DNA of 64,000 nucleotides from Arthrobacter citreus (GTDB taxonomy: Bacteria; Bacillota; Bacilli; Bacillales; Bacillaceae_G): positions 868,001 through 932,000 of the forward strand of contig CP053688.1 in the NCBI GenBank assembly GCA_013200995.1, written 5' to 3'. Below, piece after piece: positions 37,425 to 45,352 of this stretch. The notes beneath the pieces were generated by a model. It did no database searches. It worked only from the letters and a program-made list of their open reading frames with translations, and had not been told where the DNA came from. Within the stretch, counting starts at the first letter, position 1. Every line of letters begins with the position of its first letter. The position numbers were made by a program, and so were the translations under genes.

Positions 37425-37790
37425 TTAGAAACACGTAAACGATCTAATACGATGTGTATCAATGCCAAAGAAAATCCATCTCCAGCCAATCCATCTCCAG
37501 CCAGCAACTGAAGTTCTTCCTACGAAGGTTGGAAAATACCAAAATTGTTCTCCATTATTCAACCAAACATAAGTATTTCTAAATCGACATCCAGCAATTG
37601 CACCTGGATCAACCGCGAATGCTGTAGCCTGAGTTTGTGCCGGAGTAAATGAAGGTGGTGGTGCTGTTGGCTGACCTTGGCCTCCACCTCCGCCACCCGG
37701 TTGTCCCGGAAATCCACCTGGATGCCCCGGAAATCCGCCTGGTTGTCCTGGGAAGCCTGGAAATGTTCTATATTGAGGGAAAAAGTTCAT
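37425..37790 (-). CDS. Gly/Pro-rich protein with aromatic C-terminal domain
   Basis: A 121-residue protein. Residues 10-47 repeat F-P-G-(Q/H)-P-G-G units and a polyglycine run. The C-terminal ~54 residues are rich in Trp, Phe and Arg and bracketed by Cys68 and Cys120. I recall similar small proteins in Bacillus genomes, sometimes labelled transporter without basis; a spore or cell-surface role is more in keeping with the composition. No signal peptide. RBS AAAGGAG on the minus strand. Function unknown. Confidence 0.7.
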   Translation of the reverse strand: MNFFPQYRTFPGFPGQPGGFPGHPGGFPGQPGGGGGGQGQPTAPPPSFTPAQTQATAFAVDPGAIAGCRFRNTYVWLNNGEQFWYFPTFVGRTSVAGWRWIGWRWIFFGIDTHRIRSFTCF

Positions 37791-37880
37791 TGTATCAACT
37801 CCTTTTTAGTTTAATCCCTATTAAAGTATGAAATTTAATATGATTTGTTTGGGCGGATGGTCAAATATCCATAAATCACT

Positions 37881-37916
37881 AAAAGAAGAAGAATCTGAGC
37901 CATTCTTCTTTTTTTG
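37881..37916 (+). terminator. Orphan terminator-like hairpin between divergent genes
   Basis: GAAGAAT (37888-37894) pairs with ATTCTTC (37902-37908), followed by seven T. It lies in the 5' region shared by the gene at 37790 (minus) and the gene at 38050 (plus), so it ends no known gene. It could be a leader attenuator of the plus-strand gene or the end of a small RNA. Confidence 0.5.
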
Positions 37917-38049
37917 ACGTTTTTCCAAAAATGATCATCCAGATAAAAACTCATTTTTTACTCTAAAGAGTAATTATTTTACTTTTCAGAGTAAAAATAC
38001 TTGCTTAATTCTGTAAATTCGAATAAATTATACTTAAAGGAGGAGAAAA

Positions 38050-39093
38050 ATGGAAAATTTACGCTTGAACGTTTCGTTGTTACGCCGTAGAGTACCAAAT
38101 TTAACTAGTTCAGCAAAATCTGTTGGACTTAGACCAGCAACAGTATCAAATTTATGTACCGGGAAAATTCCAATTGGCAGGTCAGAAGTAAGAACATTAG
38201 TTGCTTTAGCTACATTAGCAGAATGTACTTTGGATGAACTAATTATTAGAGGGGAGAAGATTGAGATGATTGAAACTGGGATTAAAACGCTTGATTTATT
38301 TGCTCCATTAGTAAAAGGCGGTACAGTAGGATTGGTTGCAAGACCAGGTATGGGTCAACTAGTCGTATTAGCGGAAATGTTTTATAAATTAAAAAAAGAT
38401 TCATATTTTACGATTTTATTAAAGCCAGAAGGTGAGCATCCAGATTTAGACGCTATTAAAGCTGATATTAATTTGGTGTGTAATACAATTGATGAAGTGT
38501 ATGACACGATTGCAAAAACAGGAAAAAATGTAGATATTGCTTTTGCAGCAGATCGTTCAAATGTCATTTCGGGTGAAATTAACCGACTTCAACAAAGATT
38601 AGCTGATATTGGGATTGAAGATGTAACGACTTTTTTAGTTGACTTAAAGGGAGAAGCGGTGGATGAAGATTTCCCTTATGGACCACTCGAAACATTATGG
38701 CAGTTTGATGCGGACTTAGCTTTTAGACATAAATATCCTGCAATTAATCCTATTCAATCAACTTCTACAGTATTGGAAGATCATCAACCAGAACAAGCCC
38801 ACAACCAAGTACAAAAAGCAGCGCAGAAATTACTCCGAAGATATCGTGAACTAAGATCATTAGTAACAGTTCATGGAATCGACTCAATACCTGAACATGA
38901 AAAATTAACATATAAACGTGGTGAATTACTTGAAGCCTATTTAACACAACCATTATTTGTAGCCGAAGAATTCACTCGTATAAAAGGTGCATCTGTAAAT
39001 TTGCAAAATACTCTACAAGATGTGAAAAAACTACTAGATGGTGCATACGATGATCTAGAAGTAGAGAAGATGAATTTTATTGGAAGTCTGTAG
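38050..39093 (+). CDS. HTH domain fused to a degenerate F1-ATPase beta-subunit-like domain
   Basis: A 347-residue protein. Residues about 5-70 resemble an XRE-like helix-turn-helix (SAKSVGLRPATVSNLCTGKI). From residue 75 the sequence follows F1 ATP synthase beta: IETGIKTLDLFAPLVKGG, then a P-loop position GLVARPGMGQLV where the Walker lysine and threonine are Gln103 and Leu104, then YPAINPIQSTS (cf. YPAVDPLDSTS) and a C-terminal helical domain with KLTYKR...LTQPLFVAEEFT. The beta catalytic GERTREG is replaced by AADRSNV. ATP hydrolysis is unlikely; a nucleotide- or partner-sensing regulator is inferred. RBS AAAGGAGGAG; single gene. Confidence 0.85.
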   Translation: MENLRLNVSLLRRRVPNLTSSAKSVGLRPATVSNLCTGKIPIGRSEVRTLVALATLAECTLDELIIRGEKIEMIETGIKTLDLFAPLVKGGTVGLVARPGMGQLVVLAEMFYKLKKDSYFTILLKPEGEHPDLDAIKADINLVCNTIDEVYDTIAKTGKNVDIAFAADRSNVISGEINRLQQRLADIGIEDVTTFLVDLKGEAVDEDFPYGPLETLWQFDADLAFRHKYPAINPIQSTSTVLEDHQPEQAHNQVQKAAQKLLRRYRELRSLVTVHGIDSIPEHEKLTYKRGELLEAYLTQPLFVAEEFTRIKGASVNLQNTLQDVKKLLDGAYDDLEVEKMNFIGSL

Positions 39094-39112
39094 TAAATTA
39101 TAATCATTTATT

Positions 39113-39147
39113 AGTGTGGCGCAAATTGTATGTGTCACACTTTTTTG
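39113..39147 (+). terminator. Terminator of the HTH-F1beta gene
   Basis: AGTGTG pairs with CACACT over an interrupted loop, then TTTTTTG. Confidence 0.7.
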
Positions 39148-39183
39148 TACTTAAACTTCGATTTATAATGTAACTGGTATATA

Positions 39184-39203
39184 ATTTAAGAATTATTTAA
39201 GAA
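39184..39203 (+). promoter_or_regulatory. 11-bp-phased direct repeat, box of the second two-component system
   Basis: ATTTAAGAATTATTTAAGAA contains two ATTTAAG copies 11 bases apart. A TATACT (39235-39240) lies 32 bases after it. The same 20 bases occur at 41531-41550, also about 31 bases before a -10-like TATCAT. Confidence 0.7.
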
Positions 39204-39307
39204 TTTAATAATAAGCAATTAACTTCTCTGAAATATACTAATGTCATAAAAAATATAGTGGGTAGTCTAATTACTCGTTCATCATTATTTGAAAGTTGGA
39301 GTCTATT

Positions 39308-40414
39308 TTGTCGATTCGAAAAAGGTTAATCTTATCTAATATTGCAATGATTGTTATACCGATTTTTTCATTTATCCTGATCGAGATCCTGCTTGGTGTA
39401 TTTTATTATAAAGTGTTGGATCCGAAATTTAATAATCATCCGCCACATTCATTTTATTTCTTTCGTTTTGGTATAATTGTCCCAATTTTTGCCATTACAA
39501 ATGGAGTACTTTCATATTTTGTTTCAAGAAGTATATTAAGACCGGTGAAGAATCTAACTAATGCCGCTAAACATATAAGTGAGGGTAATTTAGATGTTGA
39601 AGTAAAGCCATTAAACAAAGATGAACTTGGACAATTAGCGGTTAGTTTTGAATTAATGAGACGAAATCTAAAAGAGTCAGCTGAAATTCAGAAGAAATAT
39701 GAAGAGAATCGAAAAGAACTAATTGCAAATATATCACATGATCTGAAAACACCAATTACTTCAATAAAAGGGTATATTGAAGGGATTAAAGATGGTGTAG
39801 CGAATACACCAGAGAAAATGGAGCGATATATCGAAACAATCTATTTGAAAACTTTGGATATGGACCATTTGATTAATGAATTATTTCTTTATTCAAAGTT
39901 AGATTTAAAAAGAGTGCCTTTTCATTTTGAAGAAGTAAATATATATGACTATTTAGTAGATAGTATTGAGGAGCTAAAATTTGATTTAGAACCAATCAAT
40001 GTAAAAATTATCTTCAGTAGTAATGTGGATTGCAAAAAATGTATTATTCTTATGGACCGAGAGCAATTTAAACGTGTTATGACAAATATTATTCAAAATA
40101 GTTTGAAGTACATGGATAAAGATGAGAAACTAATTTCGATAAATTTAAACGAAAATCAAGAAAAAATCACAATACAATTTCATGATAATGGTAAAGGAAT
40201 ATCTAAAGAAGCCCTTCCGTTTATTTTTGATCGCTTTTACCGCGCTGATCCTTCAAGAAATTTAACAACAGGTGGTACTGGTTTAGGTCTAGCCATCGCA
40301 AAAAGAATAATAGAAGAGCACGGTGGAGAAGTATGGGCAGAAAGTGAAATTAGTGAATATACAAATATATTCCTATCATTAAATAAGAAATTGATAACAA
40401 AGGTGACAGAATGA
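39308..40414 (+). CDS. Sensor histidine kinase
   Basis: A 368-residue kinase paralogous to the one at 19963. Two transmembrane helices (about 6-30 and 55-75) flank an extracytoplasmic loop of about 25 residues. Then come HAMP, HisKA with NISHDLKTPITS (His144), N box NIIQNSLKYM, G1 DNGKGI, and G2 GTGLGLA. TTG 39308 is chosen because TGGAG lies 6 bases upstream; an in-frame TTG at 39296 lacks a site. The regulator gene overlaps its stop by ATGA. Confidence 0.92.
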   Translation: MSIRKRLILSNIAMIVIPIFSFILIEILLGVFYYKVLDPKFNNHPPHSFYFFRFGIIVPIFAITNGVLSYFVSRSILRPVKNLTNAAKHISEGNLDVEVKPLNKDELGQLAVSFELMRRNLKESAEIQKKYEENRKELIANISHDLKTPITSIKGYIEGIKDGVANTPEKMERYIETIYLKTLDMDHLINELFLYSKLDLKRVPFHFEEVNIYDYLVDSIEELKFDLEPINVKIIFSSNVDCKKCIILMDREQFKRVMTNIIQNSLKYMDKDEKLISINLNENQEKITIQFHDNGKGISKEALPFIFDRFYRADPSRNLTTGGTGLGLAIAKRIIEEHGGEVWAESEISEYTNIFLSLNKKLITKVTE

Positions 40415-41100
40415 AAAAGGTTTTAATCATTGAAGATGACCAAAGTATCGCATTATTACAAAGAGATTATTTAGAGATTAATGAATTTGAAGTTGAAATT
40501 GAATCTAATGGAAGAAGCGGGCTTCAAAAAGCTTTAACGAATGAATTTGATTTAGTTATTCTAGATTTAATGCTACCTGAAATGAATGGCTTTGAAATAT
40601 GCAAGAAAATACGCGAAAACAAAGATATTCCAATTCTAATTGTATCAGCCAAAACAGAGGATATCGATAAAATTAGGGGGTTTGGTTTAGGAGCGGATGA
40701 TTTTATCGTGAAACCATTTAGCCCAAGTGAACTAATAGCTAGAGTAAAAGCTCATCTATCTAGGTATCAGCGATTAGCAAGTAAAGGCCAAATAAATGAA
40801 GATGAACTTCAAATCAGAGGACTTACGATTCAAAAGGATTCAAGAAAAGTTCTCGTAAATGGAGAAGAAAAAATTTTCACGACAAAAGAGTTTAACTTAC
40901 TTACTTTTCTTGCTTCAAATCCAAATAAAGTATTTAGCAAAGAATTATTATTTGATCGAATTTGGGGATTTGAAACAGTAGGGGATATATCGACAGTAAC
41001 TGTTCATATTCGCAAAATACGTGAAAAAATAGAAGTCGACCCATCTAATCCAAACTTTATTGAGACAATATGGGGGGCTGGGTATCGTTTTAAAGATTAG
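40411..41100 (+). CDS. OmpR-family response regulator
   Basis: A 229-residue regulator: receiver with Glu8/Asp9/Asp10, phospho-acceptor Asp52 and KPFSPSE, then an OmpR winged helix ending GAGYRFKD. It is the partner of the overlapping kinase and a close paralogue of the regulator at 21103. Phased ATTTAAG repeats in front of its own operon and of the gene at 41625 suggest autoregulation and one neighbouring target. Confidence 0.94.
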   Translation: MKKVLIIEDDQSIALLQRDYLEINEFEVEIESNGRSGLQKALTNEFDLVILDLMLPEMNGFEICKKIRENKDIPILIVSAKTEDIDKIRGFGLGADDFIVKPFSPSELIARVKAHLSRYQRLASKGQINEDELQIRGLTIQKDSRKVLVNGEEKIFTTKEFNLLTFLASNPNKVFSKELLFDRIWGFETVGDISTVTVHIRKIREKIEVDPSNPNFIETIWGAGYRFKD

Positions 41101-41120
41101 ACTCAAAAACAGTATTTTAA

Positions 41121-41156
41121 AGGGTTATCTCAGTGAGTGGGATGACTCTTTTTTTG
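41121..41156 (+). terminator. Terminator of the second two-component operon
   Basis: AGGGTTATC pairs with GATGACTCT (two G-U), followed by TTTTTTT. Confidence 0.7.
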
Positions 41157-41228
41157 ATTGTAAATTTTGTTCATAGAACTAACCATTACACATTTTTTAA
41201 TGGATTTAAAGAATAGGAGAAGTATAAC

Positions 41229-41416
41229 GAATTTAAGTGAGCCTATCATATTAAGTCCAAATGAAACAAAAAACAAAGAAATTCCGATTGATCCATTTTT
41301 TGAAAATAAAGATTAAGGAGTTAAAGTTTTAAGACCAATTATTTATTATGAAATCGAAAATACGACAAATAAATTCATTCCTACAAACATGGTATGGATT
41401 AGTACGGGTGAATAAA
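41229..41416 (+). pseudogene. Possible decayed gene fragments
   Basis: After AGGAG, an ACG at about 41229 opens a 29-codon frame (TNLSEPIILSPNETKNKEIP...), then GGAG and a second short frame (...PIIYYEIENTTNKF...) to a TAA at about 41416. Both look coding in composition but neither has a proper start. They may be remnants of one or two genes. No family is recognised. A terminator at 41461-41504 follows. Confidence 0.3.
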
Positions 41417-41460
41417 GAACAAATAAATAAAGCGATAAAGTTTAGTAAAAATGCGGAAAA

Positions 41461-41504
41461 AGAAACTCACAGATAACGAAAGATTTCTGTGAGTTTCTTT
41501 TACA
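41461..41504 (+). terminator. Strong terminator-like hairpin
   Basis: AGAAACTCACAG pairs with CTGTGAGTTTCT, then TTTA. It follows the decayed fragments, supporting a former transcription unit there. Confidence 0.8.
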
Positions 41505-41530
41505 TAAGACATCAAATTCTTTTCAGCATT

Positions 41531-41550
41531 ATTTAAGAATTATTTAAGAA
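41531..41550 (+). promoter_or_regulatory. Second copy of the two-component system box
   Basis: Identical over all 20 bases to 39184-39203 (two ATTTAAG copies 11 bases apart). A TATCAT lies at 41581-41586, and the membrane-protein gene starts at 41625. Confidence 0.7.
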
Positions 41551-41624
41551 ATCGATAATAGTAGTTTTATATCTTGCCACTATCATTAAAAGTATAAATC
41601 GATTAAAAACGGAGGTAAAAAATA

Positions 41625-42152
41625 GTGGTGAAAAAGAAAATGAATTTAACGAAAAAGAACATTCTAGTTAGCATACACGTTTTAGCAGTTTGTGCTTGGT
41701 TTGGTGGGACATTATGTCTAATCATTTTAGGTTTTTATTTGAGAAATGCTCAAAATTCAGAGCAACTTATTTATACATTATCAAGCATGCATATTATTGA
41801 TGAAAATTTATTAAAATATCCGGCTTTAGCAACATTAATCACTGGTATTTTATTATCTAATTGGACACAATGGGGTTTAGTAAAATATTATTGGGTGGTT
41901 ATTAAACTAACTTTAACTATTTTAGTTATATTTCTTGGTATCTTCTTTTTAAATGACTGGTTTTCATACTTAGTTAAGGCCGCAGAACATACCGGGATTG
42001 CTGCTCTTAAAGAAAGTAAATTCGAATCAACTTGGCTTTCAATCATTATAACGGGATTATTTAACATTAGCTGTTTAGCATTTATGACATTTATTACTTA
42101 TTTTAAACCTTTTGGCAAAATTAAAAAAAATAAAATTGTCGCAGAAAGGTAA
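41625..42152 (+). CDS. Four-helix membrane protein, DUF2269-like
   Basis: A 175-residue integral membrane protein with about four transmembrane segments (roughly 13-34, 62-80, 85-107, 136-158) and a basic tail. Overall pattern (VSIHVLAVCAWFGGTL, LITGILLSNW) fits the DUF2269-type predicted membrane proteins. GTG start at 41625 with GGAGGT upstream; GTG 41628 is equally possible. Preceded by the same phased repeat as the kinase/regulator operon, so it is likely regulated by that system. Biochemical role unknown. Confidence 0.75.
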   Translation: MVKKKMNLTKKNILVSIHVLAVCAWFGGTLCLIILGFYLRNAQNSEQLIYTLSSMHIIDENLLKYPALATLITGILLSNWTQWGLVKYYWVVIKLTLTILVIFLGIFFLNDWFSYLVKAAEHTGIAALKESKFESTWLSIIITGLFNISCLAFMTFITYFKPFGKIKKNKIVAER

Positions 42153-42186
42153 AAAAACATATATTTTGGGACTTTGTACAAGCATG

Positions 42187-42220
42187 AAGTAATACTATTC
42201 GGGTATTACTTTTTTTTTAT
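42187..42220 (+). terminator. Terminator of the DUF2269-like gene
   Basis: AAGTAATAC pairs with GTATTACTT, followed by T8 or more. Confidence 0.85.
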
Positions 42221-42309
42221 AAAAAAAATGTAATATAAAATGAAAAATTAACCATTCTAACTATTATGTTTTGGTAGAAATTATATTGAAAGTAAACGGT
42301 TTATTCAAT

Positions 42310-42323
42310 ATGACATTTGTCAT
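42310..42323. promoter_or_regulatory. Candidate DesR-binding palindrome
   Basis: ATGACA-TT-TGTCAT is a perfect palindrome, and another ATGAC half site follows at 42333-42337, 23 bases on. It lies about 100 bases before the desaturase start, where DesR acts in B. subtilis. Confidence 0.5.
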
Positions 42324-42424
42324 TAATTCTACATGACGCCTGCTACTACCACCCGCAAGATTAACTTATATAATTAGGATAATATAATAAAGTTTAGTCA
42401 CCAACATATGGAAGGAACTTCTAA

Positions 42425-43450
42425 ATGTCAAAAGAAAATCAAAAGAGTTTACGTAAACAAATTATGCCTTATGAAAAATCAAATTTAAAAGCTAGTATTT
42501 GGCAAATGATCAATACATTTATCCCATTTTTATTTTTATGGTTTATTGCTTTTAAAAGTATCTCTGTTTCAGTAGTACTAACGATCGTTATTGATGTTTT
42601 AGCAGCATTATTCTTAGTAAGGGTTTTTATAATATTCCATGATTGTTGTCATCAATCGTTTTTTAAGAATAAAACCGCAAATAAAGTTCTTGGGACGATT
42701 ACAGGTGTTGTAACGCTATTTCCATTTAGTCAGTGGAAGCATAGTCATTCAATTCACCATGCAACAAGTGGTAATTTAGATAAGCGCGGAATTGGTGATA
42801 TGTGGGTTTTAACAGTAGATGAATATGTTGCTGCTCCGTTCTGGACAAAGTTGCAATACCGTTTATATCGTAATCCACTAATCATGTTTGGTTTAGGGCC
42901 GATTTATATCGTGCTAATTTCAAATCGCTTTAATGCAAAAAATGCAAAATTAAAAGAAAGATTAAATACGTATTTAACGAATATTTTAATTGTTGGTATT
43001 TCTGCATTGTTTTGCTGGCAAATTGGTTGGGAAAATTATTTGTTAGTGGAAGGGCCGATCTTTTTCGTATCAGCAGTATTAGGAATTTGGCTTTTCTACG
43101 TGCAGCATCAATTTGAAGACTCTTATTTTGAAGAAGACAATAATTGGGAATATGTAAAAGCTGCTGTTGAGGGAAGCTCTTTTTATAAACTCCCAAAAAT
43201 ATTGCAATGGCTGACTGGTAATATTGGATACCACCATGTTCATCATTTGAGTCCTAGAGTACCGAATTACAATTTAGAGGAAGTTCACAATAATACACTT
43301 CCATTACAAAATGTGCCAACAATTACACTAAAAACAAGTTTTACTTCTTTAAAATTCCGACTTTGGGATGAAAATACAAAGCAGTTTGTAAGATTTAAAG
43401 ATCTTAAAACAATTTATAAAGTAAACCGCGAAAGTTCAGACACTGTCTGA
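42425..43450 (+). CDS. des: Membrane fatty acid desaturase
   Basis: A 341-residue acyl-lipid desaturase of the membrane diiron type. His boxes: HDCCH (residues 72-76), HSHSIHH (106-112) and HHVHH (270-274). About four transmembrane helices flank the boxes. It introduces a double bond into membrane lipid acyl chains in the cold. The DesK/DesR pair follows immediately, as in B. subtilis, where DesK responds to membrane order and DesR activates des. RBS GGAAGG. The gene ends inside a long perfect hairpin (43429-43457). Confidence 0.92.
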   Translation: MSKENQKSLRKQIMPYEKSNLKASIWQMINTFIPFLFLWFIAFKSISVSVVLTIVIDVLAALFLVRVFIIFHDCCHQSFFKNKTANKVLGTITGVVTLFPFSQWKHSHSIHHATSGNLDKRGIGDMWVLTVDEYVAAPFWTKLQYRLYRNPLIMFGLGPIYIVLISNRFNAKNAKLKERLNTYLTNILIVGISALFCWQIGWENYLLVEGPIFFVSAVLGIWLFYVQHQFEDSYFEEDNNWEYVKAAVEGSSFYKLPKILQWLTGNIGYHHVHHLSPRVPNYNLEEVHNNTLPLQNVPTITLKTSFTSLKFRLWDENTKQFVRFKDLKTIYKVNRESSDTV

Positions 43451-43457
43451 ACTTTCG
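43429..43457 (+). other. Perfect 14-bp inverted repeat over the des stop codon
   Basis: CGAAAGTTCAGACA and its exact complement TGTCTGAACTTTCG flank a single C. The stop codon lies within the right arm. No T run follows, so it is not a standard terminator. It may be an mRNA stability or processing element separating des from desKR expression. Confidence 0.8.
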
Positions 43458-43551
43458 ATGTATTCAATTTACAATTTAAAGATTAACTTTGTCTAAATGT
43501 GATAAGATTGTTAAAGAATGACATAATACGTCTGAATAAAGAGGTTAATCT

Positions 43552-44685
43552 ATGTTTAAAAGATATTTAGTTTTCTTAAAAAGTACTGGAATTTCGCCAT
43601 ACATTTGGACAGTTCTAGGAATTTCACCATTTTATTTTATTTTTCTTTCGGCACATTCTACCTTAAGAATTGTAGTAGGAATTTTATTAACGATCTCATT
43701 TTTAATTATTTACCGATTGGCATACATATCACAAGGTTGGTCGATCTATCTTTGGTCATCCATATTAATTGTCATTTCCTTTTCAATGAATATACTTTTT
43801 AGTTATGTATATTTTGCTTTTTTTATAGCTTACATGATTGGAAAGAAGAAAAGTCGAGTTACTTTTTTAACTTTATATATCCTTCATTTAGTCATAACGA
43901 CTATTTCGATTAACATTACAATAATTCTTCAAGAAGAATTATTAATTAGGCAGTTGCCATTTATAATCGTAACTTGGATCAGTGTAATCTTATTACCTTT
44001 TAGTCTATATAGCCGGAATGAAAGAGGGCAATTAGAAGAAAAGCTTGTAGATGCTAATAAACGTATTTCAGATCTTGTGAAATTAGAAGAGAGACAAAGA
44101 ATTGCACGAGATTTACATGATACACTAGGTCAAAAACTTTCCCTGATAGGCTTAAAAAGTGACTTAGCAAGAAAGTTAGTTACGAAAGATCCAGAACTGG
44201 CTCAAAATGAATTAAAAGATGTACAGCAAACTGCCAGAACGGCCTTAAATGAAGTTCGAAAAATTGTTTCTCAAATGCGTGGAATTCGAATTAAGGATGA
44301 GCTAATAAGAATTAAACAATTTTTGCTCGCAGCGGAAATTACATTCGAGTGTAATGATACACTTCAACTAACAAATGTTTCTTTATTAACAGAGAATATA
44401 GTCAGTATGTGCTTAAAGGAAGCTGTAACAAATGTTGTAAAGCATAGTAGTGCTACACTATGTAGAATTTCGATTAAACAAATGAAAAATGAAATTATCT
44501 TCTCTGTTATGGATAATGGGGTTGGATGTACTTCTATTGAAAAATTTACGACAGGCTATGGATTAATCGGTATGAAAGAACGACTCGAATTTGTGAATGG
44601 AACACTAGATGTTAACTGTGAAAATGGGATGACATTAATTATGAGAGTTCCAATAGATGTAAAACAAATTGAAGTGGAGGACTAA
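43552..44685 (+). CDS. desK: Thermosensor histidine kinase, DesK-like
   Basis: A 377-residue kinase with four to five N-terminal transmembrane segments (about 17-150), a coiled-coil linker, a HisKA_3 domain with RQRIARDLHDTLGQ (His189) and a C-terminal ATPase domain (DNGVG; GLIGMKERL). DesK acts as kinase at low temperature and phosphatase at high temperature on DesR. Adjacent des and desR support the name. RBS AAGAGG is modest. Confidence 0.92.
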   Translation: MFKRYLVFLKSTGISPYIWTVLGISPFYFIFLSAHSTLRIVVGILLTISFLIIYRLAYISQGWSIYLWSSILIVISFSMNILFSYVYFAFFIAYMIGKKKSRVTFLTLYILHLVITTISINITIILQEELLIRQLPFIIVTWISVILLPFSLYSRNERGQLEEKLVDANKRISDLVKLEERQRIARDLHDTLGQKLSLIGLKSDLARKLVTKDPELAQNELKDVQQTARTALNEVRKIVSQMRGIRIKDELIRIKQFLLAAEITFECNDTLQLTNVSLLTENIVSMCLKEAVTNVVKHSSATLCRISIKQMKNEIIFSVMDNGVGCTSIEKFTTGYGLIGMKERLEFVNGTLDVNCENGMTLIMRVPIDVKQIEVED

Positions 44686-44686
44686 A

Positions 44687-45286
44687 ATGATTAGGATTGT
44701 TATCGCCGAAGACCAACGAATGCTTTTAGGAGCGCTTGGTTCTTTACTTAACTTAGAAGATGATATGGAAGTAATAGGTCAAGCCTCAAACGGAGAAGAA
44801 GCAGTAAAACTTGTTAAGCAATTACAACCGGATATTTGCATTATGGATATCGAAATGCCAAGTAAAACGGGCCTTGAAGCAGCAGAAGAATTAAAAGCAT
44901 TCGATTGTAAAGTCATGATCCTCACAACTTTCGCAAGGTCTGGTTATTTCCAAAGAGCATTAAAAGCAGGCGTAAAGGGATATTTACTAAAGGATAGCCC
45001 AAGTGAAGAGTTAGCAAGCTCAATTAGAAGCATCATTTCAGGAAAGAGAATTTATGCTCCTGAATTAATGGATGATGTTTATGCAGAAGAGAATCCGTTG
45101 ACTGATCGTGAAAAAGAAGTTTTAGAACTTGTAGCCGATGGTAAAAATACACAAGAAATTGCAGATGAATTAAGTTTGAAAACTGGTACCGTAAGAAATT
45201 ATATTTCTATGATTTTAGACAAATTAGAAGTGAAAAATAGAATCGAAGCTATTAAACAATCGAAAGAAAAAGGCTGGTTTAAATGA
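44687..45286 (+). CDS. desR: Response regulator, NarL/LuxR type, DesR-like
   Basis: A 199-residue regulator: receiver (about 1-120, phospho-acceptor Asp54) and LuxR-type HTH (about 132-190, LTDREKEVLELVADGKNTQE). B. subtilis DesR has the same length and Asp54. ATG 44687 has GTGGAGG 7 bases upstream and starts one base after the desK stop; an in-frame TTG at 44669 is rejected. It should activate des through the site near 42310. Confidence 0.94.
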   Translation: MIRIVIAEDQRMLLGALGSLLNLEDDMEVIGQASNGEEAVKLVKQLQPDICIMDIEMPSKTGLEAAEELKAFDCKVMILTTFARSGYFQRALKAGVKGYLLKDSPSEELASSIRSIISGKRIYAPELMDDVYAEENPLTDREKEVLELVADGKNTQEIADELSLKTGTVRNYISMILDKLEVKNRIEAIKQSKEKGWFK

Positions 45287-45296
45287 GGATAGAAGA

Positions 45297-45338
45297 GCAG
45301 GTATAGTAGGGAATTTTTATAACCTACTAAATCCTGCC
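45297..45338. other. Hairpin between desR and the convergent hydrolase gene
   Basis: GCAGG-TA-TAGTAGG pairs with CCTACTA-AAT-CCTGC around an A/T-rich loop. It has no T run on the plus side. Probably contributes to termination of desR. Confidence 0.5.
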
Positions 45339-45352
45339 CTCCCTGTACTGAT

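Noticed and set aside
38050..39093. Reading this gene as an ordinary ATP synthase beta subunit
   Set aside because: It is too short, has an HTH-like front, lacks the P-loop Lys/Thr and the catalytic GER block, and has no atp neighbours.
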